DNA from: Gammaproteobacteria bacterium
GTDB taxonomy: Bacteria; Pseudomonadota; Gammaproteobacteria; GCA-001735895
Reading direction: 5' to 3'
DNA length: 37,932 nt
NCBI GenBank assembly: GCA_024686195.1
Contig: JAIBDO010000004.1
Coordinates: 1 to 37,932, forward strand
Below the pieces are notes generated by a model. The model was not told where the DNA came from, did no database searches, and was given only the letters and a program-made list of their open reading frames with translations. The translations under genes were made by a program, and so were the position numbers. The stretch's first letter is position 1. Each line of letters begins with the position of its first letter. Positions 9,141-18,533 of the stretch are shown in pieces.

Positions 9141-9587
9141 ATCTGCAGTCTGATTTCATCGGCTGCCCTCGCCAGTGGCACCCATAGCGACAGTCACGGC
9201 CATATGAAGTATAGCGTTGGTGAGCCTGGTGGAGGCACGCCCGATCGTGTTATCTCAGTTTCAATGCAGGACAGCATGCGATACGAATTTTCACCAGACC
9301 TGGTTTCACTCAAGGATGGTGAAACCATCGAATTTCTTGTCCGCAACGACGGTAAGCTTCAACACGAGTTTTCAATCGGTAACGCCGAGGATCAGGTCAA
9401 GCATGCGATCATGATGAAAAACATGCCCGACATGAAACACGATGATCCGAATACGGTTTCTCTGGCGCCTGGCGAATCAGCCAGACTTTCCTGGAAATTC
9501 ATGGGTCAGGACTCGGTTGTCTTTGCCTGCAATATTGCTGGTCATTTTGAAGCAGGGATGAAACACAGTCTGGCGATAGGCCACTAA
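9111..9587 (+). CDS. Secreted cupredoxin-domain copper-binding protein
   Basis: MKMKYLSKVVICSLISSAALASG signal peptide; LQHEFSIG...VFACNIAGHFEAGMKHSL gives His, Cys, His, Met type-1 copper ligands. Start moved in from ORF 8970, whose N-terminus is the cusA scar. Confidence 0.8.
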   Translation: MKMKYLSKVVICSLISSAALASGTHSDSHGHMKYSVGEPGGGTPDRVISVSMQDSMRYEFSPDLVSLKDGETIEFLVRNDGKLQHEFSIGNAEDQVKHAIMMKNMPDMKHDDPNTVSLAPGESARLSWKFMGQDSVVFACNIAGHFEAGMKHSLAIGH

Positions 9588-9627
9588 CCAGGCTCCTGGA
9601 GTTCCAGGGGCAGCTTACACAGGGAAT

Positions 9628-9684
9628 ACGGGGTCAGGTCTTTGATTTTGAATTCGGGTTTCAAAGTCAAAGGCCTGACCCCGT
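9628..9684. repeat. 24-bp imperfect inverted repeat (REP-like palindrome)
   Basis: ACGGGGTCAGGTCTTTGATTTTGA (9628-9651) versus TCAAAGTCAAAGGCCTGACCCCGT (9661-9684); 22/24 match, the two exceptions being G-U compatible; 9-nt loop. Confidence 0.85.
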
Positions 9685-9755
9685 TACTCGGGTGCATCAA
9701 CTGCAAGTCTTTAGCGCTGGCAGGCAGGCGATTTGATGCCCTGACAGGCGAGCGA

Positions 9756-10043
9756 TCAATCCTCGGATTTTTTGAAATCGACGATGCGGGTAGTTGCCCC
9801 TGAGTCGCTGTATACCGGCAAATCGGGATTCTTGTTGCCGCTCAGTTCGCGTTCGCGCGCCGAGATCAGGGCAAAACAGCCACGGATATCGTCGATGGTG
9901 CCGGGCGACAGTGGGCTTTGCATGCCGGGCGCTGGTGTGACGTCGCGCACCACGCTGGCCAGTACCTGGCGTACCTGTATCAGTATGCGGTGCTCGAGAG
10001 TCAGTTCACTGGAATTGTCGTCTTGCTCGGACATCTTGCTCAT
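9756..10043 (-). CDS. Hypothetical protein
   Basis: MSKMSEQDDNSSELTLEHRILIQVRQVLASVVRDVTP...; AGGA upstream of candidate ATG at 10043 (or 10034). Confidence 0.5.
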   Translation of the reverse strand: MSKMSEQDDNSSELTLEHRILIQVRQVLASVVRDVTPAPGMQSPLSPGTIDDIRGCFALISARERELSGNKNPDLPVYSDSGATTRIVDFKKSED

Positions 10044-10129
10044 CCATCCTGTCAAAGATTATCGGTTCTGCGCCCGGATTGCCGGTGCAGTTGCCTGCCA
10101 TCCTGCCTCATTAGCGGCCCAAAATATGT

Positions 10130-10236
10130 ATCCTCGAAGGTATAGGGTATTGATTCGCCAGGCTGCGCACAGATTTCCAGTGCAGGAAGTCAGGACTCCA
10201 ATTGACTGCCATTTAGCGGGTATACTATCCCCCGGA
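10130..10236. repeat. Degenerate palindromic element copy upstream of yghU
   Basis: Right end gcgggtatactatcccccgga; inner similarity to the 553-680 copy (ccagtgcaggaagt). Confidence 0.5.
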
Positions 10237-10370
10237 AATATCGAGTTACTATCTCGACATAACGAATGTGACAGTCGCAGCACGCTGGCCCGTGAGCGCC
10301 CGTTGCAATCTGCCAACGGCGACTGATTGTAATATTAATCAACGAAATTCTACTAACCGAGAGCCACGAA

Positions 10371-11153
10371 ATGAGCGACACCGAATACACTCCACCCAAA
10401 GTCTGGACCTGGGACAGCGCTAGCGGCGGCAAATGGGCCGGCGTCAATCGCCCGATTGCCGGGCCCACCCACGAGAAAGTGCTGCCAGTGGGTGATGCGC
10501 CCTTGCAACTCTACTCGTTGGGAACGCCCAATGGCATCAAGATTACGGTGATGCTGGAAGAACTGCTGGCCCTGGGAAAGACGGATGCCGCCTACGACCT
10601 GCACACCATCGATATTGGCGATGGCGAGCAATTCGGTTCTGATTTCGTCAAGCTCAATCCTAACTCGAAAATTCCGGTTCTGCTCGACCGCTCCAAATCA
10701 CCCGAGCAATCGGTGTTCGAATCCTGCGCGATTCTGATCTACCTGGCGGAGAAATATGGCGCCCTGGTGCCCACGGACGTGGTCAACCGCACGGAATGTC
10801 TTTCCTGGTTGTTTTGGCAGGAGAGCGGCGCGTCCTTCCTCGGTGGTGGCTTTGGCCATTTCTACCGCTACGCACCTTACCCGATGGAATATCCGATCAA
10901 CCGTTATGCTATGGAAAGTAAGCGCCAACTCGATGTACTGGACCGTCACCTGGCCGAGCGTGAGTACATGTGCGCCAGTGGCTATTCGATCGCCGATATT
11001 GCGATCTGGTCCTGGTACGGGCGCCTGGCGATGGGCGACGTTTACGATGCTGAGGAGTTTCTGGATACGGCTTCCTACACGCATGTCCTGCGTTGGGCGC
11101 GGGTGATCCTTGAAAGGGAAGCTGTGCAGCAGGGGTTGGCGGCTGCCCGCTAA
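10371..11153 (+). CDS. yghU: YghU-type glutathione S-transferase (disulfide-bond oxidoreductase family)
   Basis: VWTWDSASGGKWAGVNRPIAGPTHEKVLPVGDAPLQLYSLGTPNGIKITVMLEELLALG strongly resembles E. coli YghU. Confidence 0.9.
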   Translation: MSDTEYTPPKVWTWDSASGGKWAGVNRPIAGPTHEKVLPVGDAPLQLYSLGTPNGIKITVMLEELLALGKTDAAYDLHTIDIGDGEQFGSDFVKLNPNSKIPVLLDRSKSPEQSVFESCAILIYLAEKYGALVPTDVVNRTECLSWLFWQESGASFLGGGFGHFYRYAPYPMEYPINRYAMESKRQLDVLDRHLAEREYMCASGYSIADIAIWSWYGRLAMGDVYDAEEFLDTASYTHVLRWARVILEREAVQQGLAAAR

Positions 11154-11154
11154 T

Positions 11155-11237
11155 AATTCGGGGACAGTATACTGAATTTTCAGGCTTGCACGGCGCCAGC
11201 CCAGCGTCAAGGAGTCAAGTATACTGTCCCCCGAATT
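11155..11237. repeat. Best-preserved palindromic element copy
   Basis: AATTCGGGGACAGTATACT ... AGTATACTGTCCCCCGAATT, near-perfect terminal inverted repeats, 83 bp. Confidence 0.8.
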
Positions 11238-11317
11238 GAACGCTTTCCCGACTCGGCACTCACCGGCCCTTCCTGGTCACCTTTTCAAGATGGTGCCCGT
11301 GGCCTTTTCATTTGTCA

Positions 11318-11836
11318 TCAGGTGGCGTTTTCCGCTTGCAGGCCTGTGGCGGAGATCGACGAATCCTGCTGGGCATGAAACGAATCCGGGTGCTGCAGTG
11401 CGCCTTGCATGGTACGCGTGCACACCAGCACTTCGCCAAGGAATGCGCTGAAGGCGAGGCTCAGCATGAGCATGCAAACGATGAATAAAACACTCACCAG
11501 CAGCGCAACTTGCAACGCCAACAAGTGGCCCACAAACAAGGTTACCACCACGAGACATACGATGATGGCGCTGAACGTGGCCAGACTGATCGCGAAGTGA
11601 CTCAAGAACATACGGCGCAGCAAACGTGATTGTTCGCGCCTCACCATGACCAGGCTGGCCTCGTCGGGCGTTATCGTCTGGATCTTTTGCAACGCCCGGG
11701 AGCGATCGACAGTGCGGCCGTGACGCGCGATCAATACGGCCAGGAAACCGGCGATACCCACCAGCATGAAGACGGGTGTGACCGCGATCTCGATAACACT
11801 GGCGACGGTTGCAAGATTGATATCGAAGGATTCCAT
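11318..11836 (-). CDS. DUF2721-family membrane protein
   Basis: MESFDINLATVASVIEIAVTPVFMLVGIAGFLAVLIARHGRTVDRSRALQ; multiple TM segments; start 11836 has a GGAG upstream. Confidence 0.75.
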   Translation of the reverse strand: MESFDINLATVASVIEIAVTPVFMLVGIAGFLAVLIARHGRTVDRSRALQKIQTITPDEASLVMVRREQSRLLRRMFLSHFAISLATFSAIIVCLVVVTLFVGHLLALQVALLVSVLFIVCMLMLSLAFSAFLGEVLVCTRTMQGALQHPDSFHAQQDSSISATGLQAENAT

Positions 11837-12272
11837 GATTGGCCAAAGCTCCATTTGGTTGAATGTGAGCGGGATATTCAGGCCTTCAGATCCGCACTGC
11901 AACTTACTGTCAAAAGTGCACTGATTTGGTGGAAATCGATCGTTTATGCGGCTCCGTTGCACCAGGTGTGTGCATCCGATAAACCCGGATGGATTTCAGG
12001 CTTTTCTGATCTTGACGAATGACAGTTCCTGCCGAGGCCTTGCAGAAGTAACGTTGGTGGGAGAACGAATCCGTGTGCAGGGCAAGTTTGCTGTCGCCTG
12101 TGTAACTGGATTGTATAGGGTGTAAGCGAGCCTGGCTGCTCTCTCAGGATGTCGTTTTAACAGCTGGCGTTGTACGTCTGTGTCTGTGACAAAACGGTGC
12201 AGGCTGAGCAGAACCTGGGTTATGGACTATGCTTTATGCAGACGCCACTACACAGATATACCCACCGAACCG

Positions 12273-12938
12273 ATGAAACAACGCTGCTGCCATCAATTGT
12301 TAACGGGTTCCCTGATTCGGGGTTTGACCCTGTTGTTGCTGTGCATGTCCCTGTCTACGGGCTGGGCAAGCGGCTGGAACGACTTCAAGCTGGATATTGG
12401 AGATGGCTACAGCATATATAAATCGAGCAGCATGGATGTCTGCCTGAGCAAGCCCTATAGTCCAGCGGTATGCGGATCGAAAGAATCAGGGGTTGGGCCA
12501 GTGAACAAATACATCAATGCCCCTGGCTACATTCTCACCAGGAATCTGGGTCGCATTTCGATCATCGCCGACGATGGATACGAGCACGAGGAAATCGATA
12601 CTTCGAAGCAGTACTATTTCGTTGTCAACAAAACCACCGATGAAGTGAAAGGCCCGCTTTCCGAAAGCGAGTTTCTGGCGCGCCCGGAGGTTGTTGCGCT
12701 CGTGCCGCTTGACTGGCAACACCCGACCAACCCGAATGGTTTTCCCTGGCCAATTACATTGATGATCGTGTTGGTGGCTTTCGTGGCAGTGACAAGTGTG
12801 GCTCTGGTATTCGCGTCGCCGTTTATCGTGATTATCCTGTTGCTGGTCCGACGCTCGCGCAAGCGACGCCGAGCAAAGATCAATACCCACCCGGGCGGTG
12901 ACACTCACGCGCATCCTGCGCAGATGCTCAGCGAGTAG
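12273..12938 (+). CDS. Hypothetical membrane protein with N-terminal signal and C-terminal TM segment
   Basis: Internal ATG 12273: MKQRCCHQLLTGSLIRGLTLLLLCMSLSTGWASGW..., late TM helix PWPITLMIVLVAFVAVTSVALVFASPFIVIILLLVRRSRKRRR. Confidence 0.6.
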   Translation: MKQRCCHQLLTGSLIRGLTLLLLCMSLSTGWASGWNDFKLDIGDGYSIYKSSSMDVCLSKPYSPAVCGSKESGVGPVNKYINAPGYILTRNLGRISIIADDGYEHEEIDTSKQYYFVVNKTTDEVKGPLSESEFLARPEVVALVPLDWQHPTNPNGFPWPITLMIVLVAFVAVTSVALVFASPFIVIILLLVRRSRKRRRAKINTHPGGDTHAHPAQMLSE

Positions 12939-13019
12939 ACCAGGGCCACCCCTGAGTCATAATCCCGGCAACAGTTCACCAGTTCGTCTCGACTCCTGAT
13001 CCGCACAAGGGGCGCTCAC

Positions 13020-13068
13020 AAAAAAAGGGTCGGAGGCAATGCGACTGACCAGCATTTGCCACCGACCC
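13020..13068 (-). terminator. Intrinsic terminator of the flavin monooxygenase gene
   Basis: Hairpin gggtcggaggcaatgc...gcatttgccaccgaccc with a run of 7 A on + (U tract on -), 23 nt downstream of the stop. Confidence 0.85.
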
Positions 13069-13090
13069 GTTTAAAGCCTTACCGATCCGG

Positions 13091-14884
13091 TCAGCTCAAG
13101 TGGTGCACTTCCTGCTGGCCGTACACTTCGGTCGGAATCCCTTCCATGCGCGCTTTCAGCTGCAACGACAGATAGCTCGAGTAATGGCGCGATTGATGTA
13201 AATTGCCACCGTGAAACCAGAGGCCCGGTTGTTGGGTTGGCTTCCACATGTTGCGCAGCTCGCCCTCCCAGGGGCCGGGATCCTTTTTGGTGTCCGAACC
13301 CATCCCCCAGACCTTGCCGACTTTGTCTGCCATCTCCTGGCTGATGAGCTGCGCGACCCAGCCATTCATCGAGCTGTATCCGGTTGCGAGTACGATCAGA
13401 TCGGCCTCGATTTCACTGCCGTCGGCGAGGACTACCGAGTTTTCTGTAATGCTTTCAACCTGTCCGGTTTTGAGCTTGATGTCGCCATTGGCGATCAACT
13501 CGGAGGCACCAACGTCGATGTAATAGCCGGACCCGCGACGCAGGTACTTGCAGAACAGACCACTGCCGTCTTCACCGAAGTCGAGCATGAAACCAGCTTT
13601 CTCGAGCCGCTCATACAGGTCCTTGTCGCGTTCTTTCATCTCGGCATACACCGGCACCTGCAAGCCAGGCAGAATGCGATATGGCAGGGAGGCGAAAATC
13701 ATGTCGGCGGTGTGCGTGGTGATGCCATTCGCCACGGCCTGCTCGGAATAGAGTCCTCCCAGGGCGAGATCCATGAGAGTTTCTGATTTGGCGATGTGCG
13801 TGGAAGATCGTTGCACCATGGTGACATCGGCCCCATTTTCCCAAAGGTCGGCGCAGATATCGTGAGCCGAGTTGTTGGAGCCGATGACGACGGCTTTCTT
13901 GCCGGCATATTGATCCCCACCCGGATGCTTTGACGAATGGTGGATGTCGCCTTTGAAGCTGTCCATGCCGGGGAATTTCGGAACCATGGGGACGGCCGAC
14001 ATGCCGGTTGCCATCACCAGTTGTTTCGGCTTGAGGACGACTTCCTGACCATCGCGTTCCACGTGCACCGACCATTCTTTATTCGCTTCGTCGTACTCGG
14101 CTTTGTTGCAGACGGTCGAACTCCAGTAGTTAAGCTCCATGATCTTGGCGTACATTTCCAACCAGTCACCGATCTTGTCCTTCGGTGCGAAAACCGGCCA
14201 GTGGTCGGGGTAGGGCAGGTAGGGTAAATGGTCATACCAGACCGGGTCGTGCAAGCACAGCGACTTGTATCGATTGCGCCAGCTATCGCCCGCGCGTTCA
14301 TTTTTCTCGATGATGATGGTCGGCACGTTCAGGCGTCGCAAGCGGGCGCCGAGACCTATGCCGCCCTGACCACCGCCGATAATGACGCAGTAAGGTTGCT
14401 TCTTGTAGCCGAGCTCGGCTTCTTCCTGGAGTTTTTTCTCCAGCCAGTTTTTGTGTTTCCCACGAGCGCCATGTTCGACACCTTTTGGTCGTGTCGCTCC
14501 TTTGGCTTCTTCATGTCCTTTCAGCTCGTAAGCAGCGGTCAGAAACGTCCAGGCCTGCCCGTCGCTATTGAGACGCAGATGCCCCTCACCGCGTGCGCTG
14601 GCGGTTTCGAAGCGAACCCAGCCTTCGGTGATCCCATCGGCCTCGGAGGCATCGCCCTCCAGTGTCCAGTTCTCGGGCTGTACGGTGTCAAGGGTCGCGT
14701 CCAGCATGCTGGAGATTTCGGTGTGACCTTCGAGTGTTTTCAGATTCCAGGTGAAGGTGACGAAATCCCGCCAGTAGCTTTCTTCGGCAAACAGTTCGGC
14801 GGCCGCTTTTGAATCCCTGTTCTTTAATGCGCTATCCAGTTTGGATAGCCACTCGTTGATCTTATCGTTCGCAGATATAGCCAT
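13091..14884 (-). CDS. NAD(P)/FAD-dependent monooxygenase with N-terminal NTF2/SnoaL-like domain
   Basis: ATG 14884 with GAGGAGG SD; GGGQGGIGLGARL Rossmann motif, FMO-like second NAD(P) site VIGSNNSAHDICADL, ATGYSSMNGW. Confidence 0.85.
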   Translation of the reverse strand: MAISANDKINEWLSKLDSALKNRDSKAAAELFAEESYWRDFVTFTWNLKTLEGHTEISSMLDATLDTVQPENWTLEGDASEADGITEGWVRFETASARGEGHLRLNSDGQAWTFLTAAYELKGHEEAKGATRPKGVEHGARGKHKNWLEKKLQEEAELGYKKQPYCVIIGGGQGGIGLGARLRRLNVPTIIIEKNERAGDSWRNRYKSLCLHDPVWYDHLPYLPYPDHWPVFAPKDKIGDWLEMYAKIMELNYWSSTVCNKAEYDEANKEWSVHVERDGQEVVLKPKQLVMATGMSAVPMVPKFPGMDSFKGDIHHSSKHPGGDQYAGKKAVVIGSNNSAHDICADLWENGADVTMVQRSSTHIAKSETLMDLALGGLYSEQAVANGITTHTADMIFASLPYRILPGLQVPVYAEMKERDKDLYERLEKAGFMLDFGEDGSGLFCKYLRRGSGYYIDVGASELIANGDIKLKTGQVESITENSVVLADGSEIEADLIVLATGYSSMNGWVAQLISQEMADKVGKVWGMGSDTKKDPGPWEGELRNMWKPTQQPGLWFHGGNLHQSRHYSSYLSLQLKARMEGIPTEVYGQQEVHHLS

Positions 14885-15102
14885 GAAGATCCTCCTCATC
14901 GATGGCGGTGGTGTCGCCTGGTTTTGGCGCTGGTATGATTTTTGGGGCTTATTTGATGCGTTTTGTTGTTTTACCCCGGGGTTGATTGTACCGGCAAAGG
15001 CAATTCGACTTGATAGATTGAAGTTATGAGGCAATAACCGGAAGGTATCATTAATTGAGTCGAGTTCTAGCAGACGATCGCTTTCATAAACGTAACCGGG
15101 AA

Positions 15103-15180
15103 TAATTCCGGGAACAGTATACTTGAGCGTTTAAGCTTGCCTTGCGGGCGGCGCGTTTTTAGGCCAGGACTTACCAGTTT
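15103..15180. repeat. Left-half palindromic element (aattccgggaacagtatacttgag)
   Basis: Matches the left end of the family; no clear right end. Confidence 0.45.
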
Positions 15181-15181
15181 G

Positions 15182-15949
15182 TCACTCGCTAAGTAATGCG
15201 GCCGCCAGCTCCGCAAATCCGTATCCGCCAGGTTGAGCGGTCACGTACATTGGGGGTGAATCGAGCTCCTCGATATAAGGCAACACATTAGCGACGCCGA
15301 CGGTTTGGCGAAAACTGGAAAACATGGAGTCATCGTTAGGCGAGTCACCGCTGAAGATCGCGTCTTCACTATCGATGCCCTGTGCAGTCATCCACAGCTT
15401 GGCGGTTGACGCCTTGTTGTAGTCGCCGCACCAGACATTGATGTGTATTGAACTGACCCTGGCGACCATCCCCGCATCCCGGCAATATTGCGCGATGGTA
15501 AAAGCATCTTTTCGATCTATGCTGCGATCCTGGTTAATGTCAAAGGCGATGTCGGTTGTGCGAAACCTCTGATCGGCTGTTTGATAGGCAAAGGGGAATT
15601 TGTTTAACACCTCATCCTTCAGTTGTTGCAGACGTTGCCAATTGGCGGCTCGCACTGACTCTTCCAACGCATAGGTATAAGACAATCTGCCGTCTGTATT
15701 TCGGTCGATATAAAAAGAACCGTTCTCGCCAACAATGGAATCGATGGGCCAGGTACGAATCATACAATCGCACCATCCGGCACTGGCACCGGTGACGGGA
15801 ACCACGCGAATGCCTGCACGCTTTAAATTCGCCAGGGCGCTGAAGGTTTCTTCGGGCAGTCGTCCCTGCCAGGTTAAAGTTTCATCGACATCGGTGAAGA
15901 GGATTTTTGGCTGCCCGGGGAAAACTTTAGGTAATGGAACGGGTTTCAA
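15182..15949 (-). CDS. HAD-superfamily IIB phosphatase (MPGP/sucrose-phosphatase-like)
   Basis: LFTDVDETLTWQGRLP (DxDxT), VPVTGAS, GDSPNDDSMF motif; overlaps upstream EEP gene by 4 nt. Confidence 0.82.
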   Translation of the reverse strand: MKPVPLPKVFPGQPKILFTDVDETLTWQGRLPEETFSALANLKRAGIRVVPVTGASAGWCDCMIRTWPIDSIVGENGSFYIDRNTDGRLSYTYALEESVRAANWQRLQQLKDEVLNKFPFAYQTADQRFRTTDIAFDINQDRSIDRKDAFTIAQYCRDAGMVARVSSIHINVWCGDYNKASTAKLWMTAQGIDSEDAIFSGDSPNDDSMFSSFRQTVGVANVLPYIEELDSPPMYVTAQPGGYGFAELAAALLSE

Positions 15950-16797
15950 ATGGATATCTCGAGCATGACGGGCTGGTGGTCTGACAGGTCGCTGTGTGTG
16001 TCCACGCTGATGTCGAACTGCAGCGACTGGAGCTCGGGGCTAAACCAGAAAAAATCGCGGCAATGTTCACCCTGTGGCCATTGGGCCTTATCGAACAAAC
16101 CACAGGTGGGTGGGTGCGCTTCATCATTGTTGTTCAATTTCCAGGCATCCGCCCAGTTCATATCAAGCTGATACTGGTACTGCCGGGTATCGGGCGTGAA
16201 GTTGAAATCGCCACACAGAATTCGCGCCGCTGCCAGGGACCCTGCCTGGTAGGTTCCGCTACCGATTTGCTTTGGCTCGCGGTGATGGTCGATACGCTCC
16301 TGTTCCAGATGGCTTAGATACGCTACCTGCTGCTGATTTTCGGCATCATCATGAAAGGCGAGGTGGGTATTGAGAATGCTGACCGGCCCCATGGTTGAAT
16401 CGACCAGGGTTTCTACCGCGATCCGTTGCATCTGTTGTTTTCCGGGTGTCGCCGGTTGCGGTAACTGGTGAACTCTGAAATCGAGCAATCCGGATTTGAC
16501 CAGGCTGACATTGCCAAACTCCTGCCGGAGATCACCCATGCTGTCGCCATCACCATCCTTTGGGGGCCAGCTAAAGCCACTTCCCCAGACTGCCTGGTGT
16601 TCCCTGAAACACTGCCGGGTCATCAATAAATGATCGGCTTGATCAGGTCTGCAATACTCTGCCATGTTTCTGCCCAGCTCCTGCAGGCAGATGACGTCGA
16701 AATCACCGAGTGATTTTATGTGTTGCAGGATGCGCGCGAAATCTGCGCTGCCGTCACTCGATTTGCCGTATTGCACGTTCCACGAAAGGATGCGCAC
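15946..16797 (-). CDS. Endonuclease/exonuclease/phosphatase (EEP) family hydrolase, likely cytoplasmic phosphodiesterase
   Basis: MRILSWNVQYG...DVICLQELG...ILNTHLAF...CGDFNFTPD...SDHQPVMLEI EEP signature motifs; no signal peptide. Confidence 0.88.
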   Translation of the reverse strand: MRILSWNVQYGKSSDGSADFARILQHIKSLGDFDVICLQELGRNMAEYCRPDQADHLLMTRQCFREHQAVWGSGFSWPPKDGDGDSMGDLRQEFGNVSLVKSGLLDFRVHQLPQPATPGKQQMQRIAVETLVDSTMGPVSILNTHLAFHDDAENQQQVAYLSHLEQERIDHHREPKQIGSGTYQAGSLAAARILCGDFNFTPDTRQYQYQLDMNWADAWKLNNNDEAHPPTCGLFDKAQWPQGEHCRDFFWFSPELQSLQFDISVDTHSDLSDHQPVMLEISI

Positions 16798-17610
16798 TTA
16801 CTTGATGCCGGCATGCATGAATGACTGGATGAACTTGCGCTGGAAGATGAGGAACAATATCAGCAATGGGCCGATCGCAATCAAAGTGCCGGCCGATATC
16901 ACCGACCAGTCAACGCCCGATTCGGGTGCGCCAAATATCGCCATACCAACGGTTAACGGTCGGCTTGCTTCGGTGTTGGTAACGACCAGCGGCCACAGGA
17001 AATTGTTCCAGTGGTAGCTGACCGATACCAGGCTGAAGGCGAGGTAAGTCGGAAACGCGAGTGGTACAAATACCTTCCAGATAATACCCAGACCCGATAA
17101 TCCTTCCACGCGGGCGGCATCTTCCAGCTCCTGCGGCACAGTCATAAACGTCTGCCGTAACAAAAATATGCCAAAGGCACTGGCCAGATAGGGCAGGCCG
17201 ACACCCAGGTGGGTGTCCACCAGGCCGAGCCCGGTCAGCGTCTGGTAGTTTTCGACGATTAACACTTCCGGCATCACCATGAGCTGGGTGAGCACCAGCG
17301 CGAACGCGAAGCCGCGGCCGAGAAACTTTTCGCGGGCCAGTGCGTAGCCCGCCAGCGTGCACACTATCAACTGCGAGAACAGAATGATGGTGGTGATGAT
17401 GACGGTGTTGAGCATGTACCTGAAGAAGGGTGCCTGATCCCAGGCGGATACAAAATTCTCCATGGTTAACGGCGCAAACAAGGAAAACTTCGTCGCGAAT
17501 TCGGGCGGATGGAAGGCGGCCCAGAAGGCATAGAGCAGAGGCAGCACCCAGACGATCGCCAACAGGTAGGCTGAAAACTTCGAAAATCGCTGAAACCAGA
17601 TTGAATCCAT
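16798..17610 (-). CDS. Carbohydrate/glycerol-phosphate type ABC transporter permease (UgpE-like)
   Basis: 270 aa, 6 TM pattern, EAA motif ELEDAARVEGLSGLGIIWKVFVPLAFP. Confidence 0.88.
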   Translation of the reverse strand: MDSIWFQRFSKFSAYLLAIVWVLPLLYAFWAAFHPPEFATKFSLFAPLTMENFVSAWDQAPFFRYMLNTVIITTIILFSQLIVCTLAGYALAREKFLGRGFAFALVLTQLMVMPEVLIVENYQTLTGLGLVDTHLGVGLPYLASAFGIFLLRQTFMTVPQELEDAARVEGLSGLGIIWKVFVPLAFPTYLAFSLVSVSYHWNNFLWPLVVTNTEASRPLTVGMAIFGAPESGVDWSVISAGTLIAIGPLLILFLIFQRKFIQSFMHAGIK

Positions 17611-17615
17611 TAGCG

Positions 17616-18488
17616 TTACCGGTAGTGAATTTTGCGATCGATGAGCAACATCTGCACCAGCGCAGTAATGGCGAGTATCAGCAGCATGATGACGGTCAGC
17701 GTGGCCGCGTAGTAACTGTCGAGAAAGCTGAAGGCGGTTTCATAGATGTAATACAGCAACAGATTACTGGCATTGTTCGGCCCACCCTTGGTGAGAATGA
17801 ACAGGTGATCAACCAGTTTGAAGGCATTCAGCAGGGCATTGATGAGGACAAACAAGGTCGTCGGCATCAACAGCGGGAAGGTGATCTTGCGAAACATGCG
17901 CCAGGCACTGGCACCTTCGACTTTGGCCGCCTCGAATAATTCGGGGCTCAGGGTTTGCAAAGCGGCCAGGTAAAAGATCATGAAGAATCCAGCTTCCTTC
18001 CACACCGTCATGATCATCAGGCTCGACAACGCTATATCCGGATCACCAAGCCAGTTGGGGCCAGTGACTCCGATCATTGCGAGTAGTTGATTGAATAAGC
18101 CGATGTTCGGGCTGTAAAAGAATAACCAGATATTGGCCACCGTAATCATCGGCAGGATGGTCGGGGTAAAGAAAGCCAGCCGTAACAGGCCGGTAAAACG
18201 AATCTTGCTGTTTACCCATAGCGCCATCATGATCGCCAGCGCAATGGAGGTTGGCACTGTGCCGAGGGCATACCAGAAATTATTTTCCAGAACTTTCCAG
18301 AAGACGGGATCTTCCAGCAGGATTTCATAATTTTCAAGCCCGACAAACTTGGCGGGGGCGGCATCAGAACGCGCCCAGGTGACACTGCGCCAGAAAGATT
18401 TTATGGTTGGCCAGTGGGTAAAGGCGATCAACAATGAGAGCGCTGGCAGCAACAGCAGCCAGGCTTTCAGATTAAAACGCTTGAGCAT
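17616..18488 (-). CDS. ABC transporter permease (UgpA-like)
   Basis: 290 aa; EAA motif ELFEAAKVEGASAWRMFRKITFPLLMP. Confidence 0.88.
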   Translation of the reverse strand: MLKRFNLKAWLLLLPALSLLIAFTHWPTIKSFWRSVTWARSDAAPAKFVGLENYEILLEDPVFWKVLENNFWYALGTVPTSIALAIMMALWVNSKIRFTGLLRLAFFTPTILPMITVANIWLFFYSPNIGLFNQLLAMIGVTGPNWLGDPDIALSSLMIMTVWKEAGFFMIFYLAALQTLSPELFEAAKVEGASAWRMFRKITFPLLMPTTLFVLINALLNAFKLVDHLFILTKGGPNNASNLLLYYIYETAFSFLDSYYAATLTVIMLLILAITALVQMLLIDRKIHYR

Positions 18489-18502
18489 AATAAATCCTGT
18501 AA

Positions 18503-18529
18503 TTGGGGCCGGCTGAACACCGGCCCCAA
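18503..18529. promoter_or_regulatory. Perfect 10-bp stem-loop between binding-protein and permease genes
   Basis: TTGGGGCCGG (18503-18512) / CCGGCCCCAA (18520-18529), 7-nt loop, starting 4 nt after the binding-protein stop on the minus strand. Confidence 0.85.
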
Positions 18530-18533
18530 CGAT

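Noticed and set aside
13211-13786. 191 aa plus-strand ORF (and others at 13937, 14228) antisense to the flavin monooxygenase.
   Set aside because: The monooxygenase frame has strong motifs, SD and terminator; the antisense ORFs look like codon-bias shadows.
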